DNA from: Muribaculaceae bacterium
Lineage (GTDB): Bacteria; Bacteroidota; Bacteroidia; Bacteroidales; Muribaculaceae
Direction of reading: 5' to 3'
DNA: 64,000 nucleotides
NCBI GenBank assembly: GCA_017626045.1
Contig: JAGAJP010000068.1
Span: forward strand, 1-64,000
Positions 46,780-55,339 of the stretch are shown piece by piece; the stretch's first letter is position 1; every line of letters begins with the position of its first letter. The notes under the pieces are model-generated. The model was not told where the DNA came from. It searched no databases and worked only from the letters and a program-made list of their open reading frames with translations. A program made the position numbers and the translations under genes.

Positions 46780-47379
46780 ATGAAAAAGATAATCACCCGT
46801 GTGGCTATGGCTGTTGTGGCGATTTTCGCAGCATCCACTCTGTCGAGCTGCAACTACAACTCCCTCGTGGAGCAGGAGCAGGCGGTGGACCAGGCTTGGG
46901 CGCAGGTGGAGAACCAGTATCAGCGTCGTGCCGACCTTATCCCCAATCTCGTCAACACTGTCAAGGGATATTCCGAGCATGAGAGTGAGACCTTCATCAA
47001 GGTGACGGAGGCGCGCGGCGGCTTGAGCGATGCCTACAAGGCGGCTCAGAATGTTGAGGATCCCCAGCAGAACATCCAGGCTTACGAAGAGGCTCAGTCA
47101 AGACTGAAAGGAGCTCTCGATATTTATGTCAATGCGGTGCGTGAGGCGTATCCCGACTTGAAGGCCAACCAGAATTTCATTAATCTCCAGACTCAGCTGG
47201 AGGGTACGGAAAACAGAATTTCCACCGAGCGCGAGCGTTACACCCAGGCCGTGAAGCAATACAACACCGCCATCAACAAGTTCCCGACTCTTATCTATGC
47301 AGGATGGTTCGGATTCAAGGAAAAGGAACAGTTCAAAGCTCAGGCTGGCGCCGAGAAGGCTCCTAAGGTTGAGTTCTAA
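46780..47379 (+). CDS. lemA: LemA family lipoprotein
   Basis: About 199 residues with a signal peptide and lipobox-like LSSCNYNSL near residue 20. The body is the LemA helical bundle: EQEQAVDQAWAQVENQYQRR, ADLIPNLVNTVKGYSEHESE, LQTQLEGTENRISTERERYT and the terminal FPTLIYAGWFGFKEKEQFKA. LemA proteins are membrane-associated and of unclear function. The start at 46780 places the Lys-rich signal correctly. Confidence 0.92.
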   Translation: MKKIITRVAMAVVAIFAASTLSSCNYNSLVEQEQAVDQAWAQVENQYQRRADLIPNLVNTVKGYSEHESETFIKVTEARGGLSDAYKAAQNVEDPQQNIQAYEEAQSRLKGALDIYVNAVREAYPDLKANQNFINLQTQLEGTENRISTERERYTQAVKQYNTAINKFPTLIYAGWFGFKEKEQFKAQAGAEKAPKVEF

Positions 47380-47383
47380 TATT

Positions 47384-47400
47384 GAAGTTTAAACAACTTC
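47384..47400. repeat. Palindromic element GAAGTT-TAAAC-AACTTC
   Basis: A perfect 6-bp inverted repeat with 5-base loop, 4 bases after the lemA stop and 22 before the FKBP gene. It shares its 15-base core AAGTTTAAACAACTT with the copy upstream of the nitroreductase. Confidence 0.65.
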
Positions 47401-47422
47401 ATTCTTTATCTAATTTTTATTC

Positions 47423-47986
47423 ATGAATTTAAGAAAAATATTCGTTCTTCCGGCACTCGCCATTCTTGCGGCTTCGTCGCTCTCCTCATGTCTCGGAAAC
47501 GATGACGATTCAGCCGACTATGCGGAGTGGATCGCTAAAAACGAGAAATATCTAACCGACAAGGAGGCGGAGACCGACGACTCCGGCAAGAAAGTTTATG
47601 AAAGAATTGTGCCGTCATGGTGTCCCGGCGCTTACGTGCTCGCCACCTGGCACAATGACCGGTCAAAGACCGAGGGTAATCTCGTGCCGATGGATAATTC
47701 TACTGTCGATGTAATATATGAATGTTCTTATGTCGACGGAACGATGATTGACAAGAGTTACTCCAACACTACTTATGGCGACAGCGTATACCGCTGCATG
47801 CCCAACGAGAATATCGTAGGCTTCTGGACCATGCTGACCCACATGCATGTCGGCGACTCCGTGACCTGTGTCATCCCTTCCAATGCCGGTTATGGCGCCT
47901 CCGGATCCGTGATTCCTTACTCCACGCTCATCTACCACATGAAGCTCAAGAGGATTCACGCCTACGAGACTCCGTCAAAAAAGTAG
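47423..47986 (+). CDS. FKBP-type peptidyl-prolyl isomerase lipoprotein
   Basis: 187 residues with signal peptide and lipobox (AASSLSSCLGNDDDS). The C-terminal 110 residues are an FKBP domain, with VDVIYECSYVDGTMIDKSYS, VGFWTMLTHMHVGDSVTCVI and PSNAGYGASGSVIPYSTLIY. Probably a periplasmic or outer-membrane folding catalyst. It lies in a same-strand run with lemA and the S9 peptidase. Confidence 0.9.
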   Translation: MNLRKIFVLPALAILAASSLSSCLGNDDDSADYAEWIAKNEKYLTDKEAETDDSGKKVYERIVPSWCPGAYVLATWHNDRSKTEGNLVPMDNSTVDVIYECSYVDGTMIDKSYSNTTYGDSVYRCMPNENIVGFWTMLTHMHVGDSVTCVIPSNAGYGASGSVIPYSTLIYHMKLKRIHAYETPSKK

Positions 47987-48032
47987 CCCATAAACTACTT
48001 ATTACTAACTACAAATTACTAATTAAATAAAA

Positions 48033-50579
48033 ATGTTTTCCTCGGTCATAAAGGGCTTGCTGACGGCTTCTGCCGTGGCACTGTCGTTCCTTGCCATGAA
48101 AGGTGAGGCCTCTTCCGTAGCTTTCAACAGTTTCAAGGTGTCTCCGGCTGTTGCAATCATGAAACCCGCGGTACCTGTCGATTCTATACTCGCAGGACGC
48201 AACGCCTTTTCTTCCGACATGATGCTCGGAGCTGTCAACACTAAGATGATGAAGGCAGGCGACGACTGGTCGGTGGTGGAGACTGATACCGCCGGAATGG
48301 TGTTTTTCCCCAAGTCGGTGGCTTCCGCTCAGATCAGAACCCTGTCCGCTGCAATGCGCCCTTCCGCTTATGTGACCGGAAAACTTCGCATGAAGTCTAA
48401 TGTGGTGTCGCAGGTGAGAAACGGCTCTAATGCCATTATCACTGTCAGCAAGGCAGACTCCCTGGCTTCCTGGAACGAGATGCCGATGACTCTCCAGCCC
48501 CAGGAAACAGCCGATTTCTTCCTGACTTTCATTTCTGACCCCGACGATCCTGCTTCTCCGGAGCTTTCGCTTGAGTTTGTCCCGGACGCCGGTTTTGAGA
48601 TTGTCTCTTTTGAGGTCGGCAATTCTCTGACGAAGAGATTCCTGTTCGACAATTCCGCTCTCGGAACAAGAGTGCTCAGGGTCTCGGTATCACCAGACGG
48701 CAGATATGCTATCCTTACTTACGAAACTTTCTATGGCGAGGGACGTACCCGCCGATGGTCGGAACTTCAGGAATGCGCAACAGGTAAGATTGTCAACGCA
48801 AGTCTCGCGAATTCCGCTATGTGGGCCGACAACGGATGTACCCTCTACCTGACCGTGCAGACCGATGCCACCTATTCCCTCTATTCTATGGACGCTGTCT
48901 CCCAGAAGCAGACGCTAGTGGCTTCCGACCTTTCGACCAACAGTTTCTACGTCAGCCCCGACGGCTCATATCTCCTGCTTTATAAGTATGTGGAGGGTAA
49001 GAAGGACGACGGTCCGCTGAAACGTATTCAGGAACCCGACGACCGTCTTGCAGGAAACCGCGACAGATCTTATCTCCAGAAGTATGACATCCGCACCGGA
49101 ATCACCCAGCCGCTGACTTATTCCGGCAATTCTACCTATATATCCGACATATCGGCTGATTCAAAGAAAATACTTTTCCAGTCGGTCGAAAATCACCCCG
49201 ACAGATTCCCGTTTTATTTCACGAGCCTCATTCAGCTTGATGTAAATACCCTCAAGACGGATACTCTGATCAGCAATTCGCCGAGTTTGAATACCGCCAT
49301 GTATTCTCCCGATGCCAAGAGCATTTTCATCACCGGTTCTGCCGATGCTTTCAATGGTATCGGTAAAGACAGAAAAGACAGGAAATACAGCAATGATTTC
49401 GATATCCAGGGTTTCATTATGGATATCGATTCCCGAAGCATCCGTCCCGTGACAGTGGATTTCGACCCATCTATAGAGGATGTCGGCACATGGAACCGCA
49501 GAAACGGTCTGATTTATTTCACTGCTTCCGATGGCTTTGACTGCAATGTCTACTCCCTCGATCCGAAGACCGGCAAAATTGCACGAATTGACATTGATAT
49601 GCCTTTCATCGCCAATTTCTCTGTCGGTTCCGATGAGGACAGATGGCTATATGCCGTAGGTTCCAATTTCTCCTATACCGGCAGATGTGTGGCACTGGAC
49701 ATGAAGAACGGAAAAATCCGGGTCGTAGATGATCCCTATCGCAAGGATTTCGCCGACACCGTGACCGGCGAGGAGTCATCGTGGACCTTCAAGTCGGTCG
49801 ACGGCACCGAGATTGACTGCATGCTGGTGCTTCCTCCTGATTTCGACGCGTCGAAAAAGTATCCTATGATCGTTTACTATTACGGTGGCTGCGCTCCCAC
49901 GCAGAAGACTGTAAACGTATATAATCCACATCTCTTCGCATCGCGCGGATATGTAGCGCTCGTGATGAATCCTTCAGGCACGTATGGCTACGGTCAGGAT
50001 TTCGCGGCACGACATGCAAATGCCTGGGGTGACTATACCGCCGATGACATCATCTGCGGCGTGAAGGAGTTCTGCCGCACTCATCCTTATGTAGACGAGA
50101 AGAAGATTGGATGCATCGGCGCAAGCTACGGTGGCTTCATGACTCAGTATCTTCAGACTAAAACCGATATCTTCGCCGCTGCAGTGTCGCATGCCGGAAT
50201 TTCCAATGTGACTTCATACTGGGGCGAGGGCAACTGGGGATATTCCTACAATGCCGCCGCCGCTCCCGAGTCTTATCCATGGAGCAATCCCGATCTCTTC
50301 ACCAAGCATGGATCGCTCTTCAATGCCGACAAGATTCACACACCTCTGCTCCTGCTTCACGGAAATGCAGACACAAATGTACCGGTGGGCGAAAGCATTC
50401 AGCTTTTCAACGCTCTCCGTATACTCGGCAGAGACGTGGAGTTCATTCAGGTCGATGGGGAAAACCATTATATATCCAACTACGACAAGAGGAAGGTTTG
50501 GCAGGCTACTATAATGGCGTGGTTTGCAAAATATCTTCAGGATTCCCCCCAGTGGTGGAACAGTATGTATGGCAAGTAA
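48033..50579 (+). CDS. S9-family prolyl oligopeptidase / DPP IV-like peptidase
   Basis: An 848-residue secreted peptidase with signal peptide VIKGLLTASAVALSFLAMKG. The N-terminal two thirds form a beta propeller (LRVSVSPDGRYAILTYETF, NTAMYSPDAKSIFITGSADA). The alpha/beta-hydrolase domain has the Ser in GASYGGFMTQYL near residue 697, Asp in HGNADTNVPVG near 778 and His in DGENHYIS near 810. It likely trims peptides in the periplasm. Its stop overlaps the start of the next gene by 11 bases. Confidence 0.9.
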   Translation: MFSSVIKGLLTASAVALSFLAMKGEASSVAFNSFKVSPAVAIMKPAVPVDSILAGRNAFSSDMMLGAVNTKMMKAGDDWSVVETDTAGMVFFPKSVASAQIRTLSAAMRPSAYVTGKLRMKSNVVSQVRNGSNAIITVSKADSLASWNEMPMTLQPQETADFFLTFISDPDDPASPELSLEFVPDAGFEIVSFEVGNSLTKRFLFDNSALGTRVLRVSVSPDGRYAILTYETFYGEGRTRRWSELQECATGKIVNASLANSAMWADNGCTLYLTVQTDATYSLYSMDAVSQKQTLVASDLSTNSFYVSPDGSYLLLYKYVEGKKDDGPLKRIQEPDDRLAGNRDRSYLQKYDIRTGITQPLTYSGNSTYISDISADSKKILFQSVENHPDRFPFYFTSLIQLDVNTLKTDTLISNSPSLNTAMYSPDAKSIFITGSADAFNGIGKDRKDRKYSNDFDIQGFIMDIDSRSIRPVTVDFDPSIEDVGTWNRRNGLIYFTASDGFDCNVYSLDPKTGKIARIDIDMPFIANFSVGSDEDRWLYAVGSNFSYTGRCVALDMKNGKIRVVDDPYRKDFADTVTGEESSWTFKSVDGTEIDCMLVLPPDFDASKKYPMIVYYYGGCAPTQKTVNVYNPHLFASRGYVALVMNPSGTYGYGQDFAARHANAWGDYTADDIICGVKEFCRTHPYVDEKKIGCIGASYGGFMTQYLQTKTDIFAAAVSHAGISNVTSYWGEGNWGYSYNAAAAPESYPWSNPDLFTKHGSLFNADKIHTPLLLLHGNADTNVPVGESIQLFNALRILGRDVEFIQVDGENHYISNYDKRKVWQATIMAWFAKYLQDSPQWWNSMYGK

Positions 50580-52116
50580 GCTTTATAAAATCTTTTCAGG
50601 CAATGTAAGTCATGCGTTGTGCACGCTGCATTGTGCATTGCTGATGCTTCTGCTTCCCGGTTTTGGAGTTTCGGCTCAGAATCCGAAAAGGGAGTTTCGC
50701 GGAGCGTGGCTGCATATCATCGGGCAGTCCCAGTATCAGGACCTCCAGCGAAGAGGCTCGGAGAAGCTCAAGGAATATATCACAGACCAGATTGACCGCC
50801 TGCACAGAGCCGGGTGCAATGCCGTGATTTTTCAGGTGCGTCCTTGCGCAGACGCCGCTTACGTCAGTGATATAGAGCCATGGTCGAGCTGGATCACCGG
50901 AAAGCGTGGCAAGGCTCCCGCTCCCCTGTGGGATCCTCTTGAGTTCGCCATTGAGGAGGCTCATAAGAGAGGTATGGAGCTCCACGCGTGGCTCAACCCT
51001 TATCGCGTCACTTCCTCCCCAAAGGAGGTGCTCCCTTCCGACCATATCAGCAAACTTCATCCGGAGCGATTCTTCCGGTATGACGGCAAGGTTTTCTTCG
51101 ATCCAGCATATCCGGAAAACCGAGAATATATCTGCGATGTGGTGCGCGACATTACCAAGAGATATGACATAGACGCCATCCATATCGACGACTATTTCTA
51201 TCCATATCCGGTGGCGGGTAAAAGCATCCCCGACGATGCCTCATTCAAGAAGTTTGGCAGCGGTGCCAATCGTGCCGACTGGCGCCGGCATAACGTTGAC
51301 ATGCTCATTGAGCAGATGCATTCTGTAATCAAGGAGACGAAGCCCTGGGTAAGGTTCGGGGTGAGTCCTTTCGGAATTTGGCGCAATAAGAAGACCGACC
51401 CGAGAGGTTCAGATTCAAACGGACTCCAGAACTACGACGGACTTTATGCCGACGTGCTGCTCTGGGCAAGAAACGGCTGGGTCGACTATCTGGCGCCGCA
51501 GCTTTACTGGACGCTTGACTTCAAGGCGGCTCCGAGCAGACACCTCGCCCATTGGTGGAACGACAATTCCGAGGGTGTGGACATCTACATCGGGCAGGAT
51601 GTGCAGCGAACCATGACAAATGCCGATACGAGGACCGGCGATAAAAACGAACTCGCCACAAAGGTCAGGCTCTCGCGTGACCTTCCAAACATAAAGGGTA
51701 ATGTATGGTGGCACGGCTATTGGGTCACCGACAACCTGAAAGGTGTGGCTGACTCTCTTGCGTATGTCCATCAGCAGACCGTGGCGCTCCCTCCCGCATA
51801 CGGCGACCCGAAGGTGGAGCCGAAACCGGTCAAACACTTGCGACTGAAGAAAAAGGACGGCAAGACCTATCTGGAATGGCAGGCGGAGAAACCCGCAGGT
51901 AAGGCGGATGACCCAGTCCGTTTCGTGGTCTATTCCTTTCTGCCCGACGAGCCTGTCGACCTGGAAAACGTGGAGGCAATCATGACTCTGACTCCTCGTG
52001 AGGAGTATCTTGTGTCGGAAGACGGGGATACGCGTGCACTGAAGGGTATGCGCTTCGCCGTCACTGCACTCGACCGCAACAACCGTGAGTCAAAACCCAT
52101 GGAACTGAAGTTATGA
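50569..52116 (+). CDS. Family 10-like glycosyl hydrolase (GHL10/DUF187)
   Basis: About 515 residues. The signal peptide includes CALLMLLLPGFGVSAQ. The GHL10 barrel follows: KREFRGAWLHIIGQSQYQDL, GCNAVIFQVRPCADAAYVSD, GMELHAWLNPYRVTSS, DAIHIDDYFYPYPVAG and FGVSPFGIWRNKK. The C-terminal 100 residues (KHLRLKKKDGKTYLEWQAEK) look like a fibronectin III-type domain. Some relatives act on cell-wall peptidoglycan glycans; substrate here unknown. The start overlaps the S9 peptidase stop and the stop overlaps the next start (ATGA), a tightly coupled unit. Confidence 0.88.
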   Translation: MASKLYKIFSGNVSHALCTLHCALLMLLLPGFGVSAQNPKREFRGAWLHIIGQSQYQDLQRRGSEKLKEYITDQIDRLHRAGCNAVIFQVRPCADAAYVSDIEPWSSWITGKRGKAPAPLWDPLEFAIEEAHKRGMELHAWLNPYRVTSSPKEVLPSDHISKLHPERFFRYDGKVFFDPAYPENREYICDVVRDITKRYDIDAIHIDDYFYPYPVAGKSIPDDASFKKFGSGANRADWRRHNVDMLIEQMHSVIKETKPWVRFGVSPFGIWRNKKTDPRGSDSNGLQNYDGLYADVLLWARNGWVDYLAPQLYWTLDFKAAPSRHLAHWWNDNSEGVDIYIGQDVQRTMTNADTRTGDKNELATKVRLSRDLPNIKGNVWWHGYWVTDNLKGVADSLAYVHQQTVALPPAYGDPKVEPKPVKHLRLKKKDGKTYLEWQAEKPAGKADDPVRFVVYSFLPDEPVDLENVEAIMTLTPREEYLVSEDGDTRALKGMRFAVTALDRNNRESKPMELKL

Positions 52117-52901
52117 AGGAGTTTCTCGACGAGCAGGCGGCAATGATATGCCGTCCGGAGTTTATCGCAGAGGATCCGGTGCAGTTTCCGAGGCGCTTCG
52201 AGTCGCTTCAGGATATTGAGATTGTGTCGCTCCTCGCTGCCCACATAGCATGGGGAAAGAGAAGCATGATATGCCGCGACGTGGAGCGCTTGCTGGTGCT
52301 TATGGACCACGACCCATACCGTTATGTGATGGAGGAGGGGTATCTCGACCTTGATCCGGATATGAATATACATCGCACGTTCTTCGCCCGCGACCTGCGG
52401 CACATGCTTGCGGGTCTGCGCGAGATATACCGTCGTTTCGGCAGTATCGACTCCTTCTCGGCTGCAGTGGATGCCGCTTCGGACACTGCACCGGCATGGA
52501 AACTCGTGGGGGAGATGCAGAAGGTGATTGCTGACGCCAATCCCGGTGTCGTCTCGAAAAGAGGATTCCCGGCAAATCTGAAGACTACCGCCCTCAAACG
52601 GGTAAACATGGCGCTTCGCTGGCTTGTGCGAGACGATGGTATTGTGGATATGGGTGTGTGGAAGTCCATTCCTAAGTCGAAACTTTACATTCCGCTCGAT
52701 GTTCATGTGGGCAATACCGCGCGCGACCTCGGTCTCCTCTCAAGAAAGCAGGACGACAGAAAGGCGGTGGAAGAGCTTACGGTGCGTCTGCGGGAGTTCC
52801 GCCCTGACGATCCGGCATACTACGACTATGCGCTCTTCGGAATAGGTGTCACAGGAGCCGGAAAGACTCTCAGGCAGAATCCCTTCCAGGTTGGTTATTG
52901 A
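52113..52901 (+). CDS. TIGR02757 (DUF2400) family protein
   Basis: A 262-residue conserved Bacteroidetes protein. Landmarks are DIEIVSLLAAHIAWGKRSMI, KTTALKRVNMALRWLVRDDG, IPKSKLYIPLDVHVGNTARD and FGIGVTGAGKTL. The family shows a distant likeness to helix-hairpin-helix DNA glycosylases, but the activity is not established. It overlaps the upstream gene by 4 bases. Confidence 0.88.
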   Translation: MKEFLDEQAAMICRPEFIAEDPVQFPRRFESLQDIEIVSLLAAHIAWGKRSMICRDVERLLVLMDHDPYRYVMEEGYLDLDPDMNIHRTFFARDLRHMLAGLREIYRRFGSIDSFSAAVDAASDTAPAWKLVGEMQKVIADANPGVVSKRGFPANLKTTALKRVNMALRWLVRDDGIVDMGVWKSIPKSKLYIPLDVHVGNTARDLGLLSRKQDDRKAVEELTVRLREFRPDDPAYYDYALFGIGVTGAGKTLRQNPFQVGY

Positions 52902-52968
52902 CTGGCTTTACCGGAAAACCCATTTGCATGGAAGTCCGGTGCCGGAAAGTCTATTGCCGGAACCATTA

Positions 52969-53658
52969 TCATTTTCCCGAAAACTTGGCGATCTTGGGAG
53001 AGAAGGCTATCGTTACGATGTGGCCTCGGCTTTTCCATGATGTCAGAATCATCTCGATGTCGCCGAGCAACGGGTCTTTTACCAGACCTTTGCCGTATTT
53101 CTCCTGTGTGGCGTGCCTCATGTCTTCGGCTATTGCGGGAAGAGCGATAATTCTGTAGTCTTCCTTCCAGTCAGCCGCTTTTCCGAGATCTGCCTTGTAG
53201 AGTGCTTCCTTGCAGGTCCATGCGAGGATATAGGCGGCTACATCCTCTGCTGTCGCCTTCTCCGGATCATCGGCAGCGGGTAGCAGTCCCTTCTCGCCGC
53301 TGTTGAGAAATTTATCCTGTATCTTCAGTACCTGGCTTCGGTCTGCAGTTTCTGCATCGATGCCCATCGCAGTGCGCGGGCATACATCCGACAGGTCTGT
53401 CTCCGGGGTCTTGGGAAGTGACGCCACCTGAAGGAAGTGTGACGTGTGGGTCACCGATATACGGCGTGCGATTCCGTCGAGCAGCGGCGCGCCACTCTCT
53501 GTATGGTCTATCTGGCGGTAGTCGCTACCGGACTCGGAGAATATCTGCATCGCAAACATCTTCCAAACTTTGGCAGACTTATTATCCGCCCCATATATAG
53601 TCTCGACCTCCACTCCGCAAGGAGCCGTCTCTCTCTCATATATAAAATCTTCCATCAT
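52969..53658 (-). CDS. 4'-phosphopantetheinyl transferase superfamily protein
   Basis: 229 residues of the Sfp/AcpT-like family. The Mg-binding Asp lies in MGIDAETADRSQVL and the WxxKEA motif in ILAWTCKEALYKADLGK near residue 150. It activates carrier proteins with a phosphopantetheine arm. In Bacteroidetes this gene commonly sits beside gldE, as here. Start may be the second Met (53655). Confidence 0.85.
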   Translation of the reverse strand: MMEDFIYERETAPCGVEVETIYGADNKSAKVWKMFAMQIFSESGSDYRQIDHTESGAPLLDGIARRISVTHTSHFLQVASLPKTPETDLSDVCPRTAMGIDAETADRSQVLKIQDKFLNSGEKGLLPAADDPEKATAEDVAAYILAWTCKEALYKADLGKAADWKEDYRIIALPAIAEDMRHATQEKYGKGLVKDPLLGDIEMILTSWKSRGHIVTIAFSPKIAKFSGK

Positions 53659-53691
53659 TCAATATTGATCTTTCAATCCAATCTCCCTCTC

Positions 53692-53783
53692 TCAGAGTTC
53701 TCCGAGTCTTCAGAGTTCTCAGAGCCCTCAGAGTTCTCCGAATTTCCTCCGAGTCGCGAAGCCAATTATGAATTATGAATTAA
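53692..53783. repeat. Composite period-9 array with shared junction
   Basis: Six units of GAGTTCTCN type from 53695, then GAGTCGCGAAGCCAATT (53751-53767), then ATGAATT repeats up to the gldE stop. The same 9-base units and junction occur at 44963-45033. Confidence 0.8.
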
Positions 53784-55123
53784 GCATTAATCTTAGAAAC
53801 CCGTATCTTAGTAATCCGGTGTTTCTCAATCTGCATGATGAGGAACCTGAAAGGCCCGCGCTGCAGCGATTCCTTGTTTTCAGGGAAGTCCCCCTTTATC
53901 TCCAGCATTAGTCCGGCAAGTGTCTCGGCATCTCCGATGTCGCCAAGCGCCTCCTCTTCTGTGTCGGTCACTCTGCAGAAATCTCCGATAGGTATCTTCG
54001 CGTCGAAAATATAAGTGTCTTGCGACAGTTTGCGGTAGAGGTCCGTGTTGTCGTCATACTCGTCGTTGATTTCTCCGACTATCTCTTCTATCACGTCTTC
54101 AAGTGTCACGATGCCCTGGGTGTCGCCATATTCGTCAATCACTATGGCTATGTGCATCTTCTTGGTGCGGAAGTCTTCCAGCAGGTCGTTGAGCGATCGG
54201 GATTCCGGCACGAAGTAAGCGTCGCGTATCAGAGCCTGCCATCTGAATTTCGGATCGGTGGTGCCGATGTGGGGCAGAAGGTCTTTGGAGTAGATTATTC
54301 CCTTGATGGTGTCTTGCGACCGGTCGTAGACCGGAATCCGGCTGAAGCCGGACTTCACTATCACATCGATCACCTCCGAGAATTCCGAGTGATACTCGAT
54401 GTCGGTGACATCGACCCGCGAGATCATTATCTCGCTCGCCTCCTTGTCGCCAAAAGTAAGTATGCCTTCAAGCATCTCCTTGTCCTCTCCTTCCTGAAGG
54501 TCGGAGATTTCAAGCGCTTTTTCCAGTTCGTCGGTGGTCAGGTTTTCCTGTTTCTTTGCCACAACCTTGTTGATGATGACGGATGACTTCACCAGAAGTG
54601 ACGAAAGGGGGGTGAAGATCTTCGAGAAAAGCCCGATGCCGGGAGCCGCCCATAGTGCCCATTTAAGGCTTCTGCCTCGCGCCACAAGTTTCGGAAATAT
54701 CTCTCCGAAGAGCAGCAGAAGGAAGGTCAGCAACACGGTCTGAAGAAGGAATCCCACGATGTCGGAGTGGAACTTGACAGCCTGGTTGATGGCGAAGGTC
54801 AGTAGCACTACCATCGTGATGTTCACAAGGTTGTTAGCTATCAATATCGTGGCAAGCAGTTTCTCGGGATTCTTGATTAGGGCAAGCGCTTTTGATGCAT
54901 TGCCCGACTCGTCTTCTTTGAGCGCGTCGATATCCGGCTGCTTAAGACCGAAATACGATATCTCGCTGCCCGATACGAACGCCGACAGGCATAGGCAGAT
55001 GAGTGCTATGCATACGATGATAATCCACGAAGTCCAGTTCTGGGGTTCCGTAAAAGTGATGGCGCTTGTCGTTTGCTGGCAAAGCGCCCAAATACTATGT
55101 GCAGGTAAAGGGTCAGTATCCAA
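53780..55123 (-). CDS. gldE: GldE-type CNNM/CBS membrane protein
   Basis: 447 residues. N-terminal CNNM (DUF21) transmembrane domain with SWIIIVCIALICLCLSAFVS and GSEISYFGLKQPDIDALKED; then two CBS domains (MISRVDVTDIEYHSEFSEVI; LPHIGTTDPKFRWQALIRDA) and a C-terminal CorC/HlyC domain (IAVNDEYDD-like GEINDEYDDNTDLYRKLSQD). The name follows the gliding gene cluster of flavobacteria, but in gut Bacteroidales it may serve ion transport or T9SS-linked functions. The start is TTG (55121-55123), supported by the promoter 27 bases upstream. Confidence 0.87.
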   Translation of the reverse strand: MDTDPLPAHSIWALCQQTTSAITFTEPQNWTSWIIIVCIALICLCLSAFVSGSEISYFGLKQPDIDALKEDESGNASKALALIKNPEKLLATILIANNLVNITMVVLLTFAINQAVKFHSDIVGFLLQTVLLTFLLLLFGEIFPKLVARGRSLKWALWAAPGIGLFSKIFTPLSSLLVKSSVIINKVVAKKQENLTTDELEKALEISDLQEGEDKEMLEGILTFGDKEASEIMISRVDVTDIEYHSEFSEVIDVIVKSGFSRIPVYDRSQDTIKGIIYSKDLLPHIGTTDPKFRWQALIRDAYFVPESRSLNDLLEDFRTKKMHIAIVIDEYGDTQGIVTLEDVIEEIVGEINDEYDDNTDLYRKLSQDTYIFDAKIPIGDFCRVTDTEEEALGDIGDAETLAGLMLEIKGDFPENKESLQRGPFRFLIMQIEKHRITKIRVSKINA

Positions 55124-55149
55124 TTTTTTTATTCCGTTGGTTATATCTG

Positions 55150-55181
55150 CAAAATTACTAATTTTTACTCACACAACCAAA
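55150..55181 (-). promoter_or_regulatory. Bacteroidetes promoter of gldE
   Basis: Minus strand TTTG (55178-55181), 20 bases, TAATTTTG (55150-55157). An exact consensus match, supporting the TTG start of gldE. Confidence 0.8.
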
Positions 55182-55294
55182 AATCTCGTCATTTTCCTCC
55201 TCTTAAATCCCATTTTTAATTCCATTCCCATCCTTTTTGCCCACCTCTGCAATATCCCCCTCTTCTCCTCGTTAATTTTTTAGTGTCTCTCCAG

Positions 55295-55338
55295 AATCTA
55301 AATTCTAAATACTAAATTCTCAATTTTCAATTCTAAAA
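55295..55338. repeat. Period-7 tandem array (AATTCTA)n before the P-type ATPase
   Basis: About six copies of a 7-base unit (ATTCTAA and variants), ending 2 bases before the ATG of the next gene. Confidence 0.75.
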
Positions 55339-55339
55339 T

